Source: Nemania diffusa (taxonomy: Eukaryota; Ascomycota; Sordariomycetes; Xylariales; Xylariaceae). Taken from it: a DNA stretch of 64,000 nucleotides. How positions within the stretch are numbered: position 1 is the first letter of the stretch; each line of letters begins with the position of its first letter. Position numbers and translations under genes: made by a program. Positions 54,820 through 64,000 of the stretch are shown here, one piece after another. Where the stretch lies: the NCBI GenBank assembly GCA_038501195.1, contig JBBPUQ010000009.1:3782001-3846000 (forward strand), given 5' to 3'. A model generated the notes under the pieces. It searched no databases. It saw only the letters and a list, made by a program, of their open reading frames with translations, and was not told where the DNA came from.

Positions 54820-56936
54820 GGTGAGTGAATAGTCAATAGTGGACAGGGAGTTAACTGTACACTACTTGGAGTAGGTAGTAAACAACAGGGGTCTCTCGGG
54901 GATGTTTTATGTAAGAGTCAAAAGTCAAAATTCGAGAGTTGAAAGTAACCGACACTGAGTTTTGATGGTTCAGCTCTGGAGAGTTCTAAAAAGAGCGAAA
55001 TTGTTGACGTTCCTGTTCTCGATGTCTGGCCATAACTGGGATTTACCATTCCTCGGCAAAGCGCAAAGGAGGTGGGAATTGTAAAGTGGGACAGCCGGAC
55101 GAGGTGAAAGTGACGTGAGATGAAAGCGGTCCGTCGTTGGATTAATACCTACCGAGGTAGCTGTTATATGCCTGGATTGTGTAGATGGGAGTTGGATATG
55201 TACATAGGCAGGTGGTGTGGGTAATGTAGGATGTGTAGACCAGGGGAGTTGATTACATATCCAAAATTACCTATTGCCTTCTACTAAGTAGAAAGTCAGA
55301 ATATTTGAGCATTATTGTCGCAATCTGAAGCTTCCAAGGTTGCCTCGAGCAAGCCGGTCAGTAGAGTACGCAGTATAAACTGGGACATGCGTCGGTACTT
55401 ACCCCTCCCCCGCCGAACAGTAGGTCTCATATGTTGTTAACTTTCAACCTGTTCAATATTCTCCCAGGACCTAGGTTTAAACAAATACCCAATTAACTAC
55501 AAAACGAATTCATTAGAGATACAATAATTTAATAATAACATTATTCTTGTTAAAATCGGTTCAAATGTTATGCATAATACCTTAATAAGTACCTTTGCAA
55601 GGTGGGTAGGTAGGCACCTAAGTAAGTAGACATACTGTAGAGCTATGCGTCGTCGCAGTAAGGAGACACTTACACGTGCCTGTCTATGGTGCCCAACCAT
55701 GGAACTCGCCGGACAATGGAGACCCACCCCCTCTATCTACATAATACTTCGCAGAAGGGGTACCCAAGGTACCTGCGATGCCGTTTTGCCCCTGGAATGT
55801 GCCTAGATTGGGCCCTAAAATTACTTACCTCAGGTAGTACTCCTCCTCCTCCGCTCTTCATCCCCTCCGCATCCAGTCCAGCCAGCCAGCGTATCGCAAG
55901 GCCCGGCCCTCTGCCCAGAAACCACGCCTGGTTTCCGCTGTGTCACTGCGCCGGCATCCTTCGTGGGAGTGGGAAAACAAGCACTCTCGCGCGTCTATCC
56001 AGCTTTCGAATTGACGACAAGCGGTTCCACGCTGACAGGAGGAACGTCGATTCTACCTAACCCGGTAGAACTGGCCTCAGTCAGATACAGGTGCATATCC
56101 AGGGTCATAGGTGGTCTCCATGACCGTCTGTCGACACAGAGACAGCGTACCGCATTTGCAGACAGGTACCTACCGTCTTATTTCTATCTGTATGCTTATA
56201 CCTACCTACTTAACCTACCTTACCTAGTTCCTAGTATGCACACCTACTACTCTGTACACCATAATTTCTACTTAGCCCAAACCATACATACCTTGTTCTT
56301 GTTCTTCTTGTCCCGCATTCATGTATTATCTAAATACCCCATGATTTATTTTTACCATGCTTGATCGAGCCCTGCTGCAACCTCTTTCCACTACCTAGAT
56401 AGACTGTCTCAGCGCAAACCTCCTGAGCTCCAGTACCTGTCTATGTCAGGTATTTGCCCTTGCTTACTTTCAGTTTTTGTTAAGTGGCCGCCTCTGCTGT
56501 TCAAAGACCGTTAGAAGACAGCTAGACAGCTATCAGGCTGGGTCGAGTTGGGCCAGTTCATTGTCGCTGGCGCTCTCTGGTCGACAAGGCAATTCAGCTA
56601 ACTACGGGATAGCAAAAGCAAGGAAAGCTGTATGGCTTCTCTCCTTTCTCATTTGCCTACACTATCTCACTTTTGATACCTTTGTTGTCACAGGAGCTGC
56701 CCTCTAACCTCTGGCTAGACACAGGACCTCGAACCGAAATACCTACCTACACTGTTTAATATTGCGGACGTCTGGCCGGACTCAGTAACCCGATCGATAC
56801 TTTAGTAACCCAACGCGACCACCTAATAACCACCAGTGTTATCTATTTTCACCAGTGTCGTCGCTCTCTGGCTCTGCTCCAGCACCCGCCACCCGTATCT
56901 GCTGCGTACCTAGGCGTCTCGTATACCCTACCCAAT
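54820..56936. other. 2.1-kb divergent spacer
   Basis: Between the CAB4 and WD40 genes. Contains TACCTACCT-type motifs (for example near 56203-56226) and the likely long leader of the WD40 gene. Short frames only. Confidence 0.45.
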
Positions 56937-58914
56937 ATGAATCATCCGCCGGGGCAGTATGGAGCCGCCCCGAGACGGCCCAACAATGCCTATGGCGCAC
57001 AGCACGTCTCCGACGAGCTCCATATCCCGACGAGCTCCATGAACCATCCCTCTGCCTCTGCTGGCGGCCAGATGTCCCCGCGGGACTTCACCACCGCCCC
57101 CGGCCCTCACATCAAGCTCGAGCAACCCGCCAACCCTCCTCAGTACCAGTCGTCGTCGTCTTCTTCCTCCGTACCCAACGTCCTCCAACCTGGCCGTCCT
57201 GCTGTCATGAGCGCCGCCACTGTTCCTACGTTGTCATCCATGTCTAGCGCCGTACAACACTCCCCAAGCGAATACACTTCTCCCTCGAAGCCCCCCTCAC
57301 TGAGCATGTCGCATACCTATGCGCGGTCGAGCCCTGCCGATCCTTATGACACTTCTGTTCCTAGCACCTATACACCCTACACGCCCACCACGCCTGGGGG
57401 CTCGGCCATTTCTGGCCAATCGCAGTACATATCGCCTCAGGATTCCAAGTATGCCCTTCCCGGGTCCCAAAGGAATATTTCCAATACGCCACTCGGTCTC
57501 GCTGATATCAGACCGCGCGCCGACTCGAGCCTATCCGACAGCCAGCCTGGTACCATGGGATACGAGCTGGCCAACTCTCAGCCTTCAACAAGCAACTACC
57601 TCGCACCGTGGGCTCTTTATGCTTTCGACTGGTGTAAATGGGCACCCCAGGGCAAAAGCGCCGGCAAAGTGGCCATCGGCAGCTACTTAGAAGATGGACA
57701 CAACTTTGTATGTCTCTGCGAGCCTACTGCCTAGCAGGCTTTGCTCTCGTGGGTATTAGACAGGCTGACTTTGGTCCCAGATACAAATCCTCGATACCCA
57801 GATCGCGAATACGCCCCCTGATATATATACCCCTGGTTCCTCGAAATACTGTCTTGAATTTACCAAGGTTGCAGAAGCAACGCATTCCTACCCTGTCACG
57901 CGGCTCCTCTGGGAGCCTCCTTCGTCACAAAAACAATCGACCGATTTATTAGCAACCTCTGGCGACCACCTCAGACTGTGGTCCCTCCCTGTAGATACGC
58001 AATCGGCGCACTCAAATTCGATACACAAGTCTGCGTTGGGCGCTCCCATCACGAAGTTGACCCCACTAGCCCTGCTGTCCAATTCGAAGACACCCGATCA
58101 CACGGCCCCATTGACGTCGTTGGATTGGAATACCGTCTCTCCCAGTCTCATCATCACCTCTAGCATCGATACCACCTGCACCATCTGGGATATACCTTCG
58201 CTAACCGCCAAGACGCAACTAATCGCTCACGATAAGGAGGTCTATGACGTTCGGTTCTGTGCTAACAGTGTGGACGTCTTTGTTAGCTGCGGGCAGGATG
58301 GTAGCGTGCGCATGTTTGATCTCCGAAGTTTGGAACATAGTACCATTATTTACGAACCTACGGCCAAAGACGATAGAGGTAAGATGATTTCCTAAGGCAC
58401 ATCCTCTTCGGCCCTTTTGCTTATCGTGTATACAGACGCCAATGGCGGCAGGATCAGCCCTACCCTAGCCCAGCAGACCATGTCAAATGCGCCTCCCCTG
58501 CTGAGGCTTGCGACTTCGCCACATGACACTCACCTCCTAGCCACGTTTGCTCAAGACTCGAACATCATCCGCATCCTAGACGTTCGGCAACCGGGCCAGG
58601 CCCTGCTAGAGTTGCGCGGTCATGGCGGCGCGGTCAACTCGGTAGAATGGTCACCAGGGAGGAGAGGACTGCTTGCGTCGGGAGGAGATGATTCTCAAGT
58701 GTTACTGTGGGACCTTATGAACAGTACCCCAAGTACCGGCCCTTCATCTAACGGCAGTGGAGGAACGGAGAAGCACCTCACTCCGGTTGCTAGCTGGAAT
58801 TGCGACTATGAAGTGGGTAACCTAGGCTGGGCTCCCCCGCTCCTCAACAACGACGGTGCTGGAGACTGGTTGGGTGTGAGTGGCGGACGCGGCGTCTGGG
58901 GGGTGAAGGTCTGA
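56937..58914 (+). CDS. WD40-repeat protein, DCAF7/TTG1-like
   Basis: Exons 56937-57707, 57781-58378 and 58436-58914 give 615 aa. The first 220 residues are disordered and rich in Ser, Pro and Gln. The propeller begins at LAPWALYAFDWCKWAPQGKS (about 224-243) and then has GDHLRLWSLP, LTSLDWNTVSPSLIITSSID, TCTIWDIP, AHDKEVYDVRFC, GSVRMFDLRSLEHSTIIYE, IIRILDVRQPG and GHGGAVNSVEWSPGRRGLLA then SGGDDSQVLLWD. The LYAFDW start and MFDLRSLEHSTIIYE match the DCAF7/HAN11/TTG1 family. Those proteins scaffold DYRK-type kinases and CUL4-DDB1 ligases. The extended N-terminus is common in filamentous fungi. Both introns have consistent phases (73 and 57 nt). Confidence 0.88.
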
Positions 58915-60668
58915 AGAATTCGAACCTCTAATAATGATGCTCGAAAGGGGTAGGCTTGTGACAACGAAGACATGCTCCCCCAACCTCCCCATCTTGCCTA
59001 CGCGTTGAGGCTGATGGGGTGATACGAGAAGTAGAATATAGTTGGAGCGCCTTATTTTCAAGCTAATCCCCGCGTTTCCGTATAGAGCTTCAGAACGACG
59101 AATCCGCGATGATAAGGGTGCATGGAATAAGTAGGCTTCATGAATGAGTGCGGGAGAGCCGAACCGTTCGAGTTAACAAATGGAAGGGGCCATGTTGTAC
59201 TGGACACGGGATGGGAAGAATTGGGGGAAAAGGGGGAAAAGATACGGTTACTAGCTAGCTAGTCCGCTCGAATCGCATGGGGGTTTATATCATATCCATG
59301 GATGCGCATATATTCTGTCTGTTTTTGTTTCCCACACGTTTTCATGAAGCATGCAGGACCTGGTGGCGGCAGGTGGCTGGCGCTCTCGGGAAGACAAGCG
59401 ATATAATAGGTATGCTTATGCTTATACGACGAGGTAGTCAGGTGCTTGTGGTTGCGAATTCGAGTTTTAACTACCCCTGTCTTGTGGCAGTGGAATTTTG
59501 AACCTGGGCGAACTTTGACTTGTTTTGTGAGTGGTGGCTTCATGTGTTTTCGTCTTGCTGGTGATGTATGGCGGTTGGAGAGGAGAGGAATGTATATGAT
59601 CCTATCAGGATATTGTAGTATATCTGGTTTTGGTATCAGGAGGCTCTGTGCTGTTGCCAATGGCCTTTTATCTACCACTCATGGCATACTTCTATACGAA
59701 TGAAGGTATAGTTGACTATTCTCTGCATGCGAGTACATACCTAAGGGATAGGTCTGACTCTGTACATATTCTACAATCACGAAAATCAGGGCAATCTTAT
59801 ATGTCTATCGATGGACGTTACAGCTACGAATTCAAGTTCATCGGCTGTCTCCGGTATACATAGTGTGCGATGTGGACAATTTCCTCGAAAATATGTCATC
59901 TTCAGGTTACATGTATTATTATTTGTTTCCCATTTTCCATATCTATGTTTAAGGCATTCCGTTAATATCCGCACGTATAAAGAAAAGGTCATGGCGACGG
60001 TTCTTAAGACAATTAAGCCTCTAGAAATAGAGTACCTACACAGTAAAGAGCCTTCTATCGAGTCGACGCATCAATACTCATTTGCATGCGTGTTAGGAGG
60101 TGGTTAAACTTCCAACTACCTACATAGATACTTGATAACAACGGGCTAAAGCTCTAGACCATGTATCACTTCTTCATAAAGGGTACGTACGGTGAACCTG
60201 ATCTGTCGCGTTTTGAAATATGGTCTCTATCGTATATTTGTCTCGATTAGTTAAGCCACAGTCTCCAGCCATGTACTCTGTACGATCCCACTATTCAAAA
60301 TACGCTAGTGCAAATTTAGTAAGCACCGATCGCAATTCTCCACTCCACTAAGCTTAACTGCGTAATCACCTACATACGCAGTAAAAGGTAGTACAGTACA
60401 GAATACATCCCAGAGCGCGTTGCCTCAGCAAGCCGATTAAACTTCAAAGAGCCTTTCCACGCTCTCTACTGACACACACAATACAAATACAATCTTCCCC
60501 ATCATTACTCAACATCACTTTTCCGATTCCTTCCTCTTGTATCCGTGTTCTAGCTCTACGAACGGCCTTGACCACTAAATACTATCCACGCCGTCCATAC
60601 CGCATCCAGCTCTGGTAGTCAGTCAGTCGTTGGCCACAACTTTCACACATTGCCCAGCCGCCGAGACG
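58915..60668. other. 1.75-kb intergenic spacer
   Basis: 3' region of the WD40 gene and promoter of SPT5. A pyrimidine-rich leader lies at about 60480-60660. No gene is recognised. Confidence 0.45.
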
Positions 60669-63600
60669 ATGAGCGATCCGCGCAACTACAACGAAGCCGA
60701 TTCCGAGGATGAGGATGACTTCAACCCAGCCCCCGCCGACATGAGCGACGATGAGATCAAGGGAGATGCAGATGAGGACGAAGATGACCACAGACAGGCC
60801 GCGAAGAGCTCGTCGCCTCCTCGCAATGCACAAGCCACCGCCCACGATGAAGAGGACGACGAAGACGCCAACGATGGCGAGGAAGGAGACGATGATGAAG
60901 ACGAGGACGAGGAGGATGAGGATGAGGAAATACAGGTGACTTGATTTGATAACCCCCCTTCTATACTAAGAACAACGCCTAATTCGCGTGTGCCATCTAG
61001 GGTCACCGTCGCAAGCGCCGCCGGGACAAGCGCAACGCCTTCTTCGATATTGAAGCTGAAGTCGATGACGAAGACGAGCCCGAAGACGACGAGGAAGCCG
61101 AGGCAGAAAATGAAGGTTTCATCGAGCAGGAAGAGCCCGGCGACTTTGGCGAAGCCGGCCGGTTGGAGTCAGACAGAAGACACAGAGAGCTCGACCTGCA
61201 GCGTGACCGCATGAACCACGAAGATCTCCAGAAGGAAGCAGAGTCCTTCGTGCGGAAATACGGCCACAGACGACATGCTCGGGGCATGGGTGACACCAGC
61301 GTCGTCCCCCAGAGACTGCTTCTTCCCAGCGTTGATGATCCCAGCATCTGGGGTGTGCGTTGCAAGGAAGGCAAAGAACGTGAGGTCGTGTACTCTATCA
61401 CGAAGCGCATCCAGGAGAAATTAGGCACTAAAGACGAGCTGGGCATCACGGCCGCCTTTGAACGCGGTGGTCCGAATTCCATTATGAAGGGTCTTATCTA
61501 CGTTGAGGCATACCGGCAAACCGATATTCTACAGGCTCTCGATGGGATGCTTAACGTATATCCGAGAACGAAGCTGCTTCTGGTCGATATTAAGGAGATG
61601 CCTGACCTCTTGCGGGTTCAGAAAACCCCCACACTAGAGCCGGGCGCATGGGTGCGGCTCAGGCGACCCCTGAAATATGCCGGTGACCTGGCCCAGGTGC
61701 AAGATATTACAGAGAATGGGTTAGACGTGAGAGTGCGTTTTATTCCTAGGCTAGACTATGGGGTGCGAGATGAATCGCTCTCTGGGAACACTGCGGATGG
61801 CAAGCGGAAGCGCCCCATCATCGGTCCCAAACCCCCCCAGAAGCTTTTTAGTGAGGTTGAGGCCCGGAAGAGGAACCCCCGTTTACTCACTGGCAATCCC
61901 CAAACCAACGTCTGGACATACAATGGTGATCAGTTCGAGGGCGGCTTCCTTGTGAAAGACATAAAGATTCAACACCTCACCGTGAACGATGTCAACCCAA
62001 CCTTGGAAGAAGTAACACGGTTCACCTCGGGAGGCGAAGACGGCGTCGAGAATATCGATCTCAAGTCACTCGCCGCCAGCCTCAGAGACAGCAACGCTAC
62101 TACGACCTACCTCCCTAATGACGTGGTCGAGGTCTATGAAGGCGAGCAGAAAGGAGTCATTGGTAAAGCTACGAAAGTACAAGCAGATATCGTCACCTTG
62201 GAAGTGACCGAGGGTGAACTGGTTGGGCAGACTATCGATGTACCTACGAAGGGTTTACGTAAGCGGTTCCAGCTCGGTGACCATGTCAAGGTGATCGGAG
62301 GCAGCAGATACCGAGACGAGCTGGGTATGGTCGTCAAGATTTCCGAGGATCGAGTGACTCTCCTCACTGACCAAACCAACACGGAAATCACCGTCTTCAG
62401 CAAAGATCTGAGAGAAGCTAGTGATATCGCTGGCCAAGGTTCACTCGGTCAATACTCCCTCCTCGATCTTGTCCAGTTAGACCCGACTACCGTCGGTTGT
62501 ATTGTCAAGGTTGATCGCGAATCACTAGTGGTGCTAGATCAGAATGGCGACACCCGGCAAGTGATGCCGTCGCAAATCGCGAACAAGTTACCGAAGAGAA
62601 AACTGGCTGTGGCCGCTGACCGGACAGGTTCCGAAATTCGACCGGACGACGTAGTGAAGGAGTATGGTGGGATGGGTCGACAAGGCAAGATTATCCACAT
62701 TCATCGCAGCTACGTATTTTGCCATACACATCAAACCACCGAGAATGCCGGCATCTTTGTTTCTCGGGTGAGCAGCGTGTCCACAATCTCTGCCAAGGGC
62801 GGCCGTATCAATGCTGCCTCATCGGGACCGGATTTGGATTCGATGAATCCTGCCAAGAAGCTCAACCCAACTGGGAGAAACGATATGCCACCTCCCCGGC
62901 AGGTGTTCGGACGGGACAAGTTGGTTGGCCAGACGGTTACGATTCGCAAAGGAGGCTGGAAAGGCCTGCTCGGCCGAGTCAAGGACACCACAGATACTCA
63001 CGCCCGGGTCGAGTTACACACAAAGAGCAAAGTCATCAGCGTTCCCAAGACAGACCTTATGGTCAGAGACAGTGTCAGTGGCCGCGAAATCAAAAACTAC
63101 GAGAGCCGGCGCCCAGGTGGACCTAACGGGACGCCCGCAAGACCTCAAGAACGTACTGCTCCCGATTGGAGCGGTGGCAGTCGTACCCCTGTCGCTGCAT
63201 CGTCAGCTAGGACACCAGCTTGGAAGACACCATCGGGAGGGGCTGGCGGGAGGACACCGGCGTGGGGTAGAGGAGGTGACGGCGGACGCACGCCTGCATG
63301 GGCCGACGGTTCAAGGACTGTTAACCCTTACGATGGTAACAGGACAGCCTACGGCTCCGGTGGTCGCACGCCCGCGTGGTCTTCGGGCGGCTCCAAAACC
63401 CCTGCCCATGATTTCGGGTCTAAGACACCGGCCTACAACAGCGGCAGTAGCACCGGTGATGCATGGGGCTCGAAAACACCATATGGAGCCTCAGCAGCTA
63501 CACCTGGGGCAAGTGGAGGGGATTCGTGGGGTTACACGCCCGGCGCAAACGGGTCATCCAACGCATACGACGCACCCACGCCCGGTGCTGGCCTCCTAGG

Positions 63601-63859
63601 TGCTCCCACACCGGGTGCCCTGAACGCCCCGACGCCTGGCGCGTACAACGCACCCACGCCTGGCGCCCTAAATGCGCCGACCCCCGGAGGAGGCTGGCAA
63701 GGCGGTTGGGGGGCCGAGTCTGCCCCAACGCCTGCTGCTGCAGCTCCCACGCCCGCGGCCAGTGGGTTTGCTTCTGGCGGATACTACGGGGCACCGACCC
63801 CGGGAGCATACACTGCTGACACGCCTGCTGCGGGACCGAGATATACCGACGACGATTAA
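60669..63859 (+). CDS. SPT5: Transcription elongation factor SPT5
   Basis: Exons 60669-60935 and 61001-63859 give 1041 aa; the 65-nt intron lies within the acidic region. Domains in order: a very acidic Asp/Glu N-terminus to about 140; the NGN domain ([20 protein letters not shown] to [12 protein letters not shown], about 215-300), which binds Spt4; several KOW modules ([80 protein letters not shown]); and a C-terminal repeat region from about 815. The repeats are [10 protein letters not shown] first, then eight APTP units. With Spt4 it forms DSIF, which clamps RNA polymerase II and couples elongation to capping; the Thr-Pro repeats are targets of Bur1/CDK9-type kinases. Confidence 0.96.
63175..63859 (+). 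repeat. Coding repeats of the SPT5 C-terminal region
   Basis: Degenerate codon-level repeats: an upstream block of RTPAW/KTPAx units (about 63180-63480) and a downstream block of APTPGA-like units (about 63570-63850). They form the CTR of SPT5. Confidence 0.85.
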
Positions 63860-64000
63860 GAGGACGTCCCTATGGGGAAATCTGATGGGCCAAGGGAGAG
63901 CCAGATGGAGTTAGGGTTCATTTTCTTTCTTGTTGTTCATCATAGCTATCGCGCGGGCAGACGGTGGCTTGGGGAGTCAGATAAAATGGGATTTTCTCAA
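63860..64000 (+). other. 3' flank of SPT5
   Basis: Non-coding sequence after the SPT5 stop codon with T-rich patches; nothing else is seen before the window ends. Confidence 0.5.

Noticed and set aside
55686..56364. Overlapping short frames upstream of the WD40 gene
   Set aside because: No domain or splice structure; they lie in the probable promoter and leader.
60686..61006. A minus-strand Ser-rich frame
   Set aside because: The antisense of the Asp/Glu-rich start of SPT5; poly-Ser arises from GAT/GAC/GAG runs.

Overview
This is nuclear DNA of a filamentous ascomycete (Pezizomycotina, probably a sordariomycete). The protein-coding genes carry short introns of about 48-180 nt with GTAAGT-like donors, CTAAC-like branch points and TAG/CAG acceptors. 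Exons are GC-rich and intergenic DNA is more AT-rich. The spacers are dotted with the TACCTA/TAGGTA motif often seen between genes in this class. Nineteen gene models, one clear pseudogene and one non-autonomous DNA transposon can be supported. I found no rRNA, tRNA, CRISPR or prokaryotic feature. All gene models come from reading frames and splice signals only.

Layout. 0-2.1 kb: an orphan protein with a degenerate cytochrome b5-like domain. 2.1-7.0 kb: gene-poor. 7.0-14.5 kb: a plant-cell-wall neighbourhood with a secreted tyrosinase, an NmrA/isoflavone-reductase-like enzyme, a CE15 glucuronoyl esterase and an AA9 lytic polysaccharide monooxygenase; the last two are head to head. 14.8-19.5 kb: a full-length STE6-like ABC transporter. 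20.5-21.2 kb: a small PBDC1/YPL225W-family protein. 22.1-35.9 kb: widely spaced metabolic genes (FAD monooxygenase, MFS transporter, aldo-keto reductase, second MFS transporter, leucine-carboxyl-methyltransferase-family enzyme). These resemble tailoring and export genes of a secondary-metabolite locus, but no PKS, NRPS or terpene synthase is present.

36.9-38.7 kb: an F-box/ankyrin protein. 39.6-41.6 kb: pyruvate kinase with six exons. 43.4-44.0 kb: a tiny four-exon gene matching the DUF1748 family, that is the mitofissin Atg44/Mdi1. 45.7-48.0 kb: a coiled-coil protein resembling filamentous-fungal Atg28. 48.5-49.1 kb: a 591-bp element with about 185-bp terminal inverted repeats and a 9-bp target duplication, Mutator-like in form. 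50.3-51.3 kb: a secreted Cys-containing protein. 52.6-53.3 kb: a short-chain dehydrogenase pseudogene. 53.6-54.8 kb: a CAB4-type phosphopantetheine adenylyltransferase with a natural run of six histidines. 56.9-58.9 kb: a DCAF7-like WD40 protein. 60.7-63.9 kb: the transcription elongation factor SPT5.

The right half is therefore mostly conserved housekeeping genes, and the left half mostly accessory secreted and metabolic genes separated by long spacers. The points most worth following are the LPMO/CE15/tyrosinase neighbourhood, the mitofissin next to the Atg28-like gene, the TIR element, and the orphan b5-like protein that seems to lack both heme-ligand histidines.
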